From: Enterobacter sp. JBIWA008 | GTDB lineage: Bacteria; Pseudomonadota; Gammaproteobacteria; Enterobacterales; Enterobacteriaceae | Direction of reading: 5' to 3' | Assembly (NCBI RefSeq): GCF_019968765.1 | Contig: NZ_CP074150.1 | Location: 1 to 64,000 of the forward strand | Length of the DNA: 64,000 bases | In this document: positions 8,701 to 17,215 of the stretch, one piece after another | Layout: each line of letters opens with the position of its first letter | How positions within the stretch are numbered: the stretch's first letter is position 1 | The notes under the pieces: model-generated | What the model was told of the DNA's origin: nothing | Database searches by the model: none | The model's input: only the letters and a program-made list of their open reading frames with translations | Position numbers and translations under genes: made by a program

Positions 8701-9236
8701 TTAAAGATCATCTTCGCTCCACAAGGAGCACTGTTTGTAGACATATCTGAAGATGTCATTGAACTTTTTGGCACGTTCATAAAGCTGACTGATATCATTT
8801 GGCTGCAGATATCCCTTGTCGTTGTTCTCCCGTACTGCAGCCGGATGCAGGAGAAAACGGGCAGCCGGGAAGGTCAGCCTTTCCCCGGCGGCACAGTACA
8901 GAAGCGTGGCAGCAGACCCCGTCATGTACAGATTGATGGTGGTGACCGCCGTGCGGGAACTGCGTATCGCTTCATACGCCATATATCCACTGTCCATATC
9001 GCCCCCGGCTGTTGTTATAAATCCAGATACGCTTCAGATCGGTCCATGTAGCGTTGATTTCTTCCAGAGAAGAAATCAGCTCCGTAATGCCCTTTTCCGT
9101 GACATCCCCGATGTAGTAAATCTTAACGGAACTGATATCTTTTTTTCTCCGGACCGTCGGTGCCTGTAACGGTTACCGAGGCCTGCAGACAGACCGGAAA
9201 AGCCAGTGTCAATATCATCAAAATTATGGTTTTCAT
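8701..9236 (-). pseudogene. Secreted ClpP-like serine protease, two frameshifts
   Basis: Three frames joined in order give a protein of about 178 residues. It has a signal peptide (MKTIILMILTLAFPVCLQA), a KIYYIGDVTEKGITELISS segment, the NNSRG-DMDSGYMAYEAI segment equivalent to the ClpP motif SPGGxVxxGxAIYD, then GSAATLLYCAAG and RFLLHPAA (catalytic His region). The breaks fall in a run of seven A (9140-9146 on this strand) and a run of five G (9002-9006). The residue aligned with the ClpP nucleophile Ser appears to be Thr. It could be a decayed gene, a sequencing artefact, or a divergent inactive homologue. Confidence 0.55.
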
Positions 9237-9419
9237 TTCAGCATTCCGGTGTCGGCATGGTCTCAGGAGAGGCGTAACCTCCACAATTTTTCCGGATTGA
9301 CTTAAATTAAGCTTGTCCGATATTTTTTTAAAATTACCCGTAAGGAGCCAACCCCGAGTGGCTTTGCTGACCGAGGTCAGTTCATACGGGCCCTCCGTCT
9401 CCTGCCGCACATTGACCGT

Positions 9420-10318
9420 TCATACACAGACGCTATAACCTGTGGGCAACACATCCGATAACACGTTTTTAAATCCCCACTCCTCACGACAGGCTCCTGT
9501 CAGCATGATCATGGTTTTATCCACCTTTCGACAGCGTTCCTGCGCATCCCTGATCCCGGCCCACATCATTAGCCCGGCCGGACTGAATCCCGAAGCACCG
9601 GGATGGTGTCCGCCATTAGCTACATCAAAATAGATGTTTCGGTCACTTTCACCGCACAACACCAGATCCAGTGTACAGGGTGCACCTGCGTGAAATAGCA
9701 CATTGCCGGTGAGCATTTCCGGTACAGAACCTAGCAGTGCTGCGGTACGCCGCCGGTGAGTAAGACGGTCAGCCCATCCGCTATGCAAGCGGCTTAGCAT
9801 CGCATACAGCTCGGCTATCTCTGAAGGAGAGATATCGGCCAGCCTGTAACAAACACCGCCCATAGCCAGAAGCTTTCGCCATTCATTACTCTGGACCGCA
9901 TTAATTTCCGTGCTGAAACAAGCTTTTGCATGACACATACGTCGGTTCGCCGGGGATTTAAAAATTGCGTTCCTGATATTGTGTCGCAGGACCGGAGAGA
10001 GCCGGCCGCCCCTCTGCGGCAGCCAGACTTTCTGCCCGGGGGCAACCGGGAATATCACCTAATCCGACGACACCGGGTAAAGGTGACTGATATTGAGTCC
10101 CGTGCCGCCGCCATTAACCTGAAACAACGCAGCTGTCACACATCCCTGATGCCGGTACTGCCAGAACGTAAATTGCGCCCCGACTCCCGCATAAAAAAAA
10201 GAACGATTTCGGGGTGCATGTTGATGCTGCCGCCATACTTCCTGTAGGCCTGCGCATACGTATCAAAGCTGCACGCGGACCAGCCGGCGAGACGATGTCT
10301 CATTACTTTGTTTCTCAC
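9420..10318 (-). pseudogene. Mig-14-like protein, broken
   Basis: The start at 10318 reads GWSACSFDTYAQAYRKYGGS and MHPEIVLFFMRES. After a frameshift near 10165 it continues FWQYRHQGCVTAALFQVNGG, meets a TAG at 10059-10061, and continues VIFPVAPGQKVWLPQRGGRL to the stop at 9420. The whole matches what I recall of Mig-14 (GNAT-like fold, inner-membrane associated, linked in Salmonella to antimicrobial-peptide resistance). Restoring one T repairs the frameshift, but the nonsense codon remains. Family assignment is from memory of motif order, not from a search. Confidence 0.5.
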
Positions 10319-10352
10319 GGTTTAAGGGGGTATGTCGCGGCGCGACGGTTTT

Positions 10353-10730
10353 CTACAGACTCCACTTCAGGCCCGGAGCGTCTGCTCCGGGCCTGAACGT
10401 CACCGTACGGCGAATATAATCCACGTGGTACTGTGTCACCCCAAGTCGCCAGAGCTCTTCCAGAAACTCGCTGAACGATACCGTCCCCTCATACTGCCGG
10501 TTGACTGCCTGGCAAAGCAGGGTTTCACGAACTGGCAATCTGCCGGAGCTCCCGCTCAGGGGAACACCGTCAAGCGACATATGTCCTTTCCGCGTCAGGT
10601 ACAGGCACTCACAGGATGGGAGACTCCAGGTCGCGCTGACGATCCCTGCGCCATACAGAATATCGGCAAAAAATGGGGCCCCCTGCTCCTTTACCCGAAA
10701 CGTCAGCGCTTTACCGGATATTTTTTCCAT
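10353..10730 (-). CDS. DUF1398 family protein (paralogue 1)
   Basis: 125 residues from the ATG at 10730, which has a perfect AGGAGG ribosome-binding site. The C-terminal motif FSEFLEELWRLGVTQYHVDYIRRTVTF is the DUF1398 (YbcV/YcfV-like) signature. Function unknown. It is 27 bases downstream of the SDR gene on the same strand and has a paralogue upstream of it at 11620-12048. Confidence 0.75.
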   Translation of the reverse strand: MEKISGKALTFRVKEQGAPFFADILYGAGIVSATWSLPSCECLYLTRKGHMSLDGVPLSGSSGRLPVRETLLCQAVNRQYEGTVSFSEFLEELWRLGVTQYHVDYIRRTVTFRPGADAPGLKWSL

Positions 10731-10757
10731 TGTTCCTCCTGCTGATATATCCGGCAT

Positions 10758-11543
10758 TTACTTCGTGGTGTAGCCGCCATTGACCAGCAGGGTCTGTCCG
10801 GTCATCCACCACCCTTCGCTGACCAGGAAGCGGATCCACGGTACGATATCGGCAATGTCGGTAAGCCCGGTCTGACTGAATGAAGAGAGGGCTGCTGCTG
10901 AACGGTGATAAGCCTGCGCTTCAGGGGTTTCCTGACCGTAAAAGAATGGCGTGTCCATCGGCCCCGGACCCAGAGCCGTTACAGAAATCCCCCGCTCTCC
11001 GGCCTCCTTCGCTGCCGCGCGCGTGAAATGCTCCACAGGCGCCTTAAGACCAGCATAGCTTGCGTAGTACGGCGTAAAGGCACCAAGCAGAGAAGTCACC
11101 AGGGTGCAGATTTTGCCATGATCATTGAGATGGCGCAGGGATGCCTGCAGGAAAAAGAATGCTGACTTTGCATTCACTGCACTCATGTCGTCGTATTCAG
11201 CTTCGGTTACCTCAACTATCGGTTTCTTTAGCACTTTCCCCACTGTGTTGATGGCAATGTCCGGTTTACCCACCGCAGAAATAGCCTCGCGAAACAGGTA
11301 CTCAACGCCTGCAGCCGTGCGCAGGTCTGCCTGGATAGCGACAGCCTGAGCACCGGTAGCCCTGATAAAGGCAACCGTCACGTCCGCGTCCGCCATTGTG
11401 GCCGCACTGTTATAATGCACCACCACCGCCCGGGCCCCCTGACGGGCCATATCCCGGGCAATCAGCCCGCCGAGGTTTTTAGCTCCTCCTGCGATGAGGA
11501 CGGTTTTTCCTTTAATACTGTGAAGATTATCTGAGACTGACAT
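10758..11543 (-). CDS. SDR family oxidoreductase
   Basis: 261 residues. The classical short-chain dehydrogenase layout is visible: cofactor motif IAGGAKNLGGLIA near residue 17, NTVGK at the NAG-equivalent position, catalytic YAGLK (YxxxK) near residue 165 and a WMTGQTLLVNGGYTT C-terminus. NAD(P)-dependent, substrate unknown. It lies between two DUF1398 genes in the distal part of the island. Confidence 0.85.
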   Translation of the reverse strand: MSVSDNLHSIKGKTVLIAGGAKNLGGLIARDMARQGARAVVVHYNSAATMADADVTVAFIRATGAQAVAIQADLRTAAGVEYLFREAISAVGKPDIAINTVGKVLKKPIVEVTEAEYDDMSAVNAKSAFFFLQASLRHLNDHGKICTLVTSLLGAFTPYYASYAGLKAPVEHFTRAAAKEAGERGISVTALGPGPMDTPFFYGQETPEAQAYHRSAAALSSFSQTGLTDIADIVPWIRFLVSEGWWMTGQTLLVNGGYTTK

Positions 11544-11619
11544 ACTGACTTCCTGTTTGTAATTATCATGCTGTGCTGCGTACAGAAGAGCCTGTACGGC
11601 GATATCGATATCGACGCTT

Positions 11620-12048
11620 TCAGGCCGAAAACTGGCCTGCTGTCACATCCGGGTAATTCTCCTCCCAGATATCCCCGTTAAGACCGTAATAAGTCACCGT
11701 GCGGCTGACAAAATCCACCCTGTAGCTAACCACACCGGCCTGCCAGATGCGCATCAGAAACTCCCGGAAAGTCGTATTTCCGGCCTGATCTTCGCAGATA
11801 GCGGTCATAAGTTTTTTATCACTAAACGGAGGCACGTCCACCGGACTGTTCAGCAAAGGCTCCCCCGGGATAACCACGCAGCCCTCCTGCGTTTCATAAA
11901 TCGACTGGCAGCCGGGTAATGTCCATGTATTGCTGAGAATACCTGTCCGGTGAAGCAGATTTGCCAGATGAGGAAAATGCCCCTCCCTGACCGGCAATTG
12001 TCTGGCCGCATCGAGCGCAGCCAGTATGCGCTTAACGTTGTTGCTCAT
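11620..12048 (-). CDS. DUF1398 family protein (paralogue 2)
   Basis: 142 residues from the ATG at 12048, preceded by AAAGGAGAACAA. The C-terminal FREFLMRIWQAGVVSYRVDF and RTVTYYGLNGDIWEENYP are the full DUF1398 signature, better preserved than in paralogue 1. Function unknown. It follows the degenerate EAL gene with about 80 bases between. Confidence 0.78.
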   Translation of the reverse strand: MSNNVKRILAALDAARQLPVREGHFPHLANLLHRTGILSNTWTLPGCQSIYETQEGCVVIPGEPLLNSPVDVPPFSDKKLMTAICEDQAGNTTFREFLMRIWQAGVVSYRVDFVSRTVTYYGLNGDIWEENYPDVTAGQFSA

Positions 12049-12126
12049 TTGTTCTCCTTTCAAATATGATCCACCTGTACACCTATCCGTAATACCGTCC
12101 ATTATTCCTGCACTCCACACGCAGGC

Positions 12127-12822
12127 TCATTTCCCGCTACTGCTGTCCTGAAAACCCGCCACACCACAACCCAGCAATCCCTGGAGAGAAGCTGCCCGGG
12201 CGTTACCGCAGACCACAGTGAGGCGGCCGCGCGCAGCCAGAAATGCAGTCTGAGCACGCAAAAGACTCACGCCTTCAGGCAGCAACTGCACCTCCTGTTG
12301 CAGAGCAGGAGAGAGCACCACGCCGCTAAACGGCGCAGCCAGGGCGGTCAGCAGTCCGGCATCTCCAGTGCCATACTGACCGAGCCAGACCGGGCAGACG
12401 CAGCTCAACTGGCTGACGGCAGGGTAACCGGCCTCACCCAGTGGCCCTGTGGTCTCCAGCGCAAGTACACCAGCCCCCTTCTGCAGGCAGGCCATCAGCT
12501 CTGAAGTGTGCAGACACAGCAGCATCGCCGGCAAACTAACCTGCACCCGTATACCCAGCGGTAGCGCACCGTATTTACTTCCACACTCCAGCGCGCCCGC
12601 AAATTGCCACTGCATCAGTCGAACGAGATCCGTTCGACTGGAGGTGGTGAGCAGCCCCGTCTGTGTCAGCTGAAAATGCCTACCATGACAGTCGGGCAAT
12701 ACCTGACAGGCGAATCCCTGCAACGTGCCATCCTCATCCAGAGTCCGCTGCCACACCACCGACAGCTGATGCCGAATACCATACAGCCGGACGTGTAACT
12801 GCTCAGGCCAGCGAAAGCTCAT
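12127..12822 (-). CDS. Degenerate EAL-domain-like protein
   Basis: 231 residues from the ATG at 12822, with an AAAGGAGAACAG ribosome-binding site. Strand order resembles an EAL barrel: VRVQVSLPAMLLC at the N-x-S/P strand, VLALETTGPLGEAGYPAVSQL at the LExTE strand, and a C-terminal LLGCGVAGFQ resembling G-x-G-x-QG(Y/F). The acidic residues of the active site are missing. It would therefore bind a partner or c-di-GMP rather than hydrolyse it, as YdiV-type proteins do. Same operon direction as the active-looking EAL gene upstream. Confidence 0.5.
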   Translation of the reverse strand: MSFRWPEQLHVRLYGIRHQLSVVWQRTLDEDGTLQGFACQVLPDCHGRHFQLTQTGLLTTSSRTDLVRLMQWQFAGALECGSKYGALPLGIRVQVSLPAMLLCLHTSELMACLQKGAGVLALETTGPLGEAGYPAVSQLSCVCPVWLGQYGTGDAGLLTALAAPFSGVVLSPALQQEVQLLPEGVSLLRAQTAFLAARGRLTVVCGNARAASLQGLLGCGVAGFQDSSSGK

Positions 12823-12867
12823 CTGTTCTCCTTTCCCGTCTGACGATCCGAAGGGCACGAAGCCTCT

Positions 12868-13023
12868 TCATTCAATGAGGACCACCGCACTCATCCCGCG
12901 CACGATGTAGCGCAGAACAGATATCAGCACGGGCATATGAACATCCAGCAGACACAACACCCAGCAGACACAACACCCTGCCATAACCAAGACGCTCAGC
13001 AACCAGAGCAGCATTCGTAGCAT
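12868..13023 (-). CDS. 51-residue hydrophobic peptide
   Basis: A short frame between the two EAL genes encodes a very hydrophobic peptide (MLRMLLWLLSVLVMAGCCVC then WVLCLLDVHMPVLISVLRY). An AGAAGG ribosome-binding site lies nine bases before the ATG. An MAGC lipobox-like motif and a Cys-rich centre are visible; the centre is encoded by a 15-bp tandem duplication. It could be a small membrane or lipoprotein partner of the EAL proteins. Translation is unproven. Confidence 0.4.
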   Translation of the reverse strand: MLRMLLWLLSVLVMAGCCVCWVLCLLDVHMPVLISVLRYIVRGMSAVVLIE

Positions 13024-13038
13024 CCGTGCGACACCTTC

Positions 13039-14568
13039 TCACTCCTCGTCCTCTATGCCGGAGAAGCTCGCAGGTCCACCGAGTCGAAGCACAGCCTCTT
13101 CCAGTTCCCCGCCGATGACGGGTGGAGAAATATAAAACCCCTGAAAACTGCCCATCCCCATCTCTGCTAGGGCATTAAATTTTTCGCGGCTGTCCACTCC
13201 CTCAGCAATACACTGGCTACCCGTCAGCTGGCAGTAATAAATCAGTCCACGAATGAGGTTTTCGTCATGATGGTTATCCATAAAAGTGTCAATCAGCGAC
13301 ATATCCAGCTTGTATCCGCTGAACTGCACCTGCCTCACCGGAAACATCACACTTGCCTGTGAAAAGCAGTCATCAAGAAAAATCCGGTAACCCGCATCTC
13401 GCATTTCACGCACCGTATCAAGCGTTCCGGCATCCCGGTTAAGGTCGATAGTTTCAGCAAACTCCAGCACCAGGCGATCTGCCCACACCGGATCCCGCAG
13501 ACGGCTGCGGGCCGTTTCTGCCATACGGAAAAGCGACCCGCTGTCGGCCACGCACGGGGGAACGTTAACGGCAAAATACAGTCGGCCGTCAAACTGATTA
13601 ATTCGCTGAACCGCGGCATTAATGACAAAGGCAGTCAGCAGCATCCAGGTGTGCCGTGTACGTATCAGCGGCAGAAAATCTGCCGGCATCAGCACACGAC
13701 CATCCCGTAGCCATCGTGTCAGCACCTCAAATCCCTGCACACGCATGGTTCTGTCCACTACCGGCTGATATACCGGAAAGACCTGTCCATCACGGATGGC
13801 CTGTCCGAAAATGAGCTCCTCTGCTGACGGAGCGAGAAGACTGGCTGCCTTCGCCCGTTGAACAGGCTGACGCAGCTTAATGGGGAGCCGCTCAGCCGCA
13901 GAAGGCAGTTGTGACATTAGTTTGGACAGACCCGAGCGACGCTGGGCATAAAGCGTCTTAAACGACATCACGGATGGATTTCTGATTTTGTTCCCGCTCA
14001 TGTATTCCAGGGCAGCGTTCAGTTCACGGCCAGTCAGGGCCTCTGCCCGCCTGCCGGCTTGCTTTTCTTCGGCGACAGCCATCTGGCGCAGGGACTGGGC
14101 TGGATGCTTACCGCTGAGCAGATCTGCCAGCCTGCTGCATGGCATACTCGCTCTCCCGGCCATCAGGCTATGAGGCAGAACGGTACGTCCGGATAACCGC
14201 TGCAGCGTACGATACAGCCACGGTGCGCTAAAGTGACTCAGAATACTGATATGAGCGAAGGGAGCAGCCCGGCTGAGCAGATGTGCCAGCAGCTTCAGCA
14301 TCAACAGCGCAGATACGGGCTCCCGGGGTATGAAGATCAGCACCTGACGATCTGCGGGGATTGTATCCAACAGAGCAATATCCTCTTCAGGTCGTTCTCC
14401 GCCCGGCACTATCACCTCAGCACGGCGACTGCGCCCCTGCGACTTCAGCAGAGCAGCCAGGCCGCGGGCAGCCATACGGCAGGGGGAAAGAATGCAGACT
14501 ACGGAAGATACAGCCGGGCCGGCGGACTCTGCTTCACTGTGTGCTGTTACCATGCTATCAGTCATCAC
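13039..14568 (-). CDS. LuxR-HTH/EAL-domain c-di-GMP phosphodiesterase
   Basis: 509 residues. An N-terminal receiver-like region (about 20-165) is followed by a LuxR-type helix-turn-helix (LTGRELNAALEYMSGNKI and SVMSFKTLYAQRRSGL, 177-220) and a C-terminal EAL domain (about 255-495). The signature is EVL instead of EAL. The other catalytic positions are kept: NVPP, LEFAET, a DD pair (FLDDCFSQ), YKLDMSLI, IAEGVD and QGFYISPP. It would hydrolyse c-di-GMP to pGpG in the cytoplasm. EAL genes at the ends of fimbrial operons (SfaY, MrkJ) are known to link pilus expression to motility and biofilm. It lies downstream of the FKBP gene. Confidence 0.85.
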   Translation of the reverse strand: MMTDSMVTAHSEAESAGPAVSSVVCILSPCRMAARGLAALLKSQGRSRRAEVIVPGGERPEEDIALLDTIPADRQVLIFIPREPVSALLMLKLLAHLLSRAAPFAHISILSHFSAPWLYRTLQRLSGRTVLPHSLMAGRASMPCSRLADLLSGKHPAQSLRQMAVAEEKQAGRRAEALTGRELNAALEYMSGNKIRNPSVMSFKTLYAQRRSGLSKLMSQLPSAAERLPIKLRQPVQRAKAASLLAPSAEELIFGQAIRDGQVFPVYQPVVDRTMRVQGFEVLTRWLRDGRVLMPADFLPLIRTRHTWMLLTAFVINAAVQRINQFDGRLYFAVNVPPCVADSGSLFRMAETARSRLRDPVWADRLVLEFAETIDLNRDAGTLDTVREMRDAGYRIFLDDCFSQASVMFPVRQVQFSGYKLDMSLIDTFMDNHHDENLIRGLIYYCQLTGSQCIAEGVDSREKFNALAEMGMGSFQGFYISPPVIGGELEEAVLRLGGPASFSGIEDEE

Positions 14569-14627
14569 TGAACTCCATCTGAATCGTCACAGGCTGTTGT
14601 CCTGACCAGCCTTTTGATACCCGGCTA

Positions 14628-15980
14628 TCAGGGGCTATCGACACCCTGAATGCGCAGGTTGTAAACCATTGTTGCGCCCGGAGGAATATCCGGCGGGTAA
14701 CCCTTGTCGCCGTAGGCCAGCTCAGGGGGGACTACAAGGGTGATACTGCCATGATTTTTTAGCAGCCTTAGTGCCTTCTGAAACAGCCCAGGATAGGCAT
14801 TCAGGGGCTGAGAGACATATGAACCTCGGGTATCCATATCATTAATCACCTGACCGCTTGTCAGGGACTCCTTCACTGAAACGGTGATAAAGTCGGTGTC
14901 CCTGAACGCCGTATCTCCGGCGTAGTCAACAAGGTACAGGAATCCGTCCGGATGTTTTTTCACGCCTTTACGACGGGCAAAATCCTGCCGGTAGGCCTCA
15001 CCGACTTTCCGGGTATCCGCTACCAGCTTGCCCTGACGGGTTGCCACTGCCTTATCCTCTGCCAGTAACGTTTTCTTCAGTATGTCTTCAGGGAGTTGTA
15101 GTTGCCCTGTGAGGGTGTCCCGGATCCCGACCAGTGCCATCTCCCGATCAACATGAATACCTTCAGCTTCACGTGCTTTCAGCAGGGCGAGTATGTCGTC
15201 ACCCAGTGAGGTACCAATCGCGTAGTCCCTGACGGCCGCAGGGCCTTCCGGCTTATGCCGCTTCGGGGCTTTGCGTGCCTCAGCCAGAGCCGTCTGTATC
15301 TTACTCAGCTCGTCCGTAAGAGAAGTCAGGGCCGCTGATTTCTCCTTAAGCTGCTCCGTCAGCGACTGCTGTTGTGCCATGCTTTCACGCTTATTATTGT
15401 CAAGACTACTGCGCAGCTGCGTGATTTCCTGCTCCTTTGCAGTAACCAAAGCCCCCTGTTTCTCAAGGGAAGCCTTTTCATCCTGAAGAGCTGTATTCTG
15501 GCTCTGTGCTTCCCGGAGCGTAGTGGTCAGGGACTGTACTTTATGACCGGCAACCTCTGCCACCGCCTTCTGTGCAGCCAGACTTTGTTCAAGCTCCTGC
15601 ACTTTCCTGCGCAGCATCTCTGCCTGTCGAAGGTTCTCGTCCCGTTCATGGGTTAAAGCCGTCAGCGTTTCTGGCGCGACGGCGGCGGCCTGACGCGACA
15701 ACTGCTCATTAAGCGTCACAATGGTCCGTCCGAGTTCGTCAATCCGCTTCCTCTGAACCTGGAGCTGACGCTGCAGACGCTGCAGATCGGGGCGGGCCGG
15801 GGATGAAGAGTTGGTGACCGGTATTTCGTCAGCCGGCACTTCTGCAGCCATCCCCAGCAAAGCCGGTATACCGTTATCCGCACCTGCCCGCGCTCCCGCC
15901 GGCATCAGGGAAGACAGCAGAAGGCAAACCATTACGGACACTCTTAACCGATTTTTTTTTGTTATTACCATGTGACTCAC
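14628..15980 (-). CDS. Periplasmic coiled-coil protein with FKBP-type isomerase domain
   Basis: 450 residues. A signal peptide (VMVCLLLSSLMPAGARA) is followed by a long coiled coil (about 65-235, heptad-rich, Gln/Glu/Leu/Lys), an FkpA-like N-terminal helical domain (AIGTSLGDDILALLK) and a C-terminal FKBP domain with the signature VVPPELAYGDKGYPPDIPPG. It probably acts as a periplasmic prolyl isomerase/chaperone for pilins. The start overlaps the upstream pilin stop as ATGA, so the two are translationally coupled, which supports a role in this pilus system. Confidence 0.85.
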   Translation of the reverse strand: MSHMVITKKNRLRVSVMVCLLLSSLMPAGARAGADNGIPALLGMAAEVPADEIPVTNSSSPARPDLQRLQRQLQVQRKRIDELGRTIVTLNEQLSRQAAAVAPETLTALTHERDENLRQAEMLRRKVQELEQSLAAQKAVAEVAGHKVQSLTTTLREAQSQNTALQDEKASLEKQGALVTAKEQEITQLRSSLDNNKRESMAQQQSLTEQLKEKSAALTSLTDELSKIQTALAEARKAPKRHKPEGPAAVRDYAIGTSLGDDILALLKAREAEGIHVDREMALVGIRDTLTGQLQLPEDILKKTLLAEDKAVATRQGKLVADTRKVGEAYRQDFARRKGVKKHPDGFLYLVDYAGDTAFRDTDFITVSVKESLTSGQVINDMDTRGSYVSQPLNAYPGLFQKALRLLKNHGSITLVVPPELAYGDKGYPPDIPPGATMVYNLRIQGVDSP

Positions 15981-16456
15981 TGACCCCAGACCGCAGCATC
16001 CAGAGATACCACATAGGTATCTGCCGCTACGGACTGATTCCCCGCAGCGGTCAGAACGCTGATGTCAAGACGACCGGCACCGTTATCCGCCACAAACCAG
16101 CCCGGATAACCGGCAGAGAGGGTGGCTGGTGCCACAGAACTCACCTGCAGACGGTTATCAGAAAAACTCTTACCGGTCAGGGTACGTTGATTGCCACTCC
16201 CGTCCCGGGCCTCACTGCCTGACGGAGACCAGCGATAAGCTACAGGTCCTCCTGTCGCAATGGCTACAGCCGTGGCTATGACGCGCGAATTATGTATACC
16301 TGCCTGGAGGGCACTGACAGGTGTAACCGTGACAGCGGCTGTCCCCGTTTCCCGGAACACGACATCCGCAGTTCCGGTCACAATCGAAGAGATCGGGACG
16401 GCCTGCAGTGAAAATGCTGGCAGACACAGGGCTGCTGCAAGAACGGTTTTATTCAT
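15977..16456 (-). CDS. Pilin subunit, class A (paralogue of the major pilin)
   Basis: 159 residues with a signal peptide (MNKTVLAAALCLPAFSLQA). The mature part starts VPISSIVTGTADVVFRETGT and ends AADTYVVSLDAAVWGQ, closely matching the subunit at 19400-19900 and lacking Cys. It is immediately downstream of the lipoprotein gene and coupled to the FKBP gene. As a distal copy it may be a minor, tip or terminator subunit. Confidence 0.8.
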   Translation of the reverse strand: MNKTVLAAALCLPAFSLQAVPISSIVTGTADVVFRETGTAAVTVTPVSALQAGIHNSRVIATAVAIATGGPVAYRWSPSGSEARDGSGNQRTLTGKSFSDNRLQVSSVAPATLSAGYPGWFVADNGAGRLDISVLTAAGNQSVAADTYVVSLDAAVWGQ

Positions 16457-16461
16457 GATAA

Positions 16462-16929
16462 TTATCCTTTTGTCCGGGAGCCGGCCAGGCTTTCTGCTCG
16501 CGTCATCAGCCCTTCAGCGACGTCCTGCGAGATGCGAAGGCACAACTGCTTTGTGCGGTACTGGTACAGCGGATCAAGCGTTTCACGGGTGGCCTGATCC
16601 ACACTCCCGCGAACCCGTGCATAGACGGCTGCGTTACGCAGAAGTGCATCAAATTCACTTCGCCGCTTTGCATAAGCTGTACTGCTGATAAGGCTGAGTG
16701 CCGACAGCCCGGCTTTACAGGCCTCAAGCTCCGGGTCGGTTGCAGCATTTCCCGCCGGTATAATGGCTTTCTTATCCACGGCCCGTTTTTCATTCACACT
16801 ATATTTTTGCGGGGCTGCCGCTGATACACCCGGTAACTCTCTGACAGGCTTCTGGTTTACATTACAGCCAGTCAATAGTCCTATAAATATTACCAAATGC
16901 ACCGGAGCACAGCGAAAAATACAAACCAT
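16462..16929 (-). CDS. Lipoprotein of the fimbrial cluster
   Basis: 155 residues from the ATG at 16929, preceded by AAGGA. It has a lipobox LLTGC near residue 22, so the mature protein would be anchored through an acylated Cys. The remainder is helical, with ELEACKAGLSALSLISSTAY and YRTKQLCLRISQDVAEG. No family recognised. It lies between class B and class A pilin genes and may help anchor or export the fibre. Confidence 0.65.
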   Translation of the reverse strand: MVCIFRCAPVHLVIFIGLLTGCNVNQKPVRELPGVSAAAPQKYSVNEKRAVDKKAIIPAGNAATDPELEACKAGLSALSLISSTAYAKRRSEFDALLRNAAVYARVRGSVDQATRETLDPLYQYRTKQLCLRISQDVAEGLMTRAESLAGSRTKG

Positions 16930-17215
16930 GGAGACAATCCTTTTTATTTGTAAAAATTGCCGAAACCCTGAACCCCGAACAATCAAATAAGCCCGAAGAC
17001 TTACCCCAAATAGAATACCGGCATCTACAGCATCAATAATAGCCAACCCTTCAATATTTTAAACTTGCCCCCCTCATTCCTTCTCAAATTAAAAACAAAA
17101 AATAAAATAAAAAACCAGAGAAGATACTGATTGAGACAGCATCGATTTAAATCATTATTTCTGAACGACGTGCCTGTGCTTTTAAAATACCAGACAGACA
17201 CGTCAAATAATTGCT
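16930..17215. other. AT-rich gap inside the pilin array
   Basis: 286 bases, strongly AT-rich, between the last class B pilin and the lipoprotein. No gene is visible. It may hold a promoter for the distal genes or mRNA processing sites. Confidence 0.4.
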
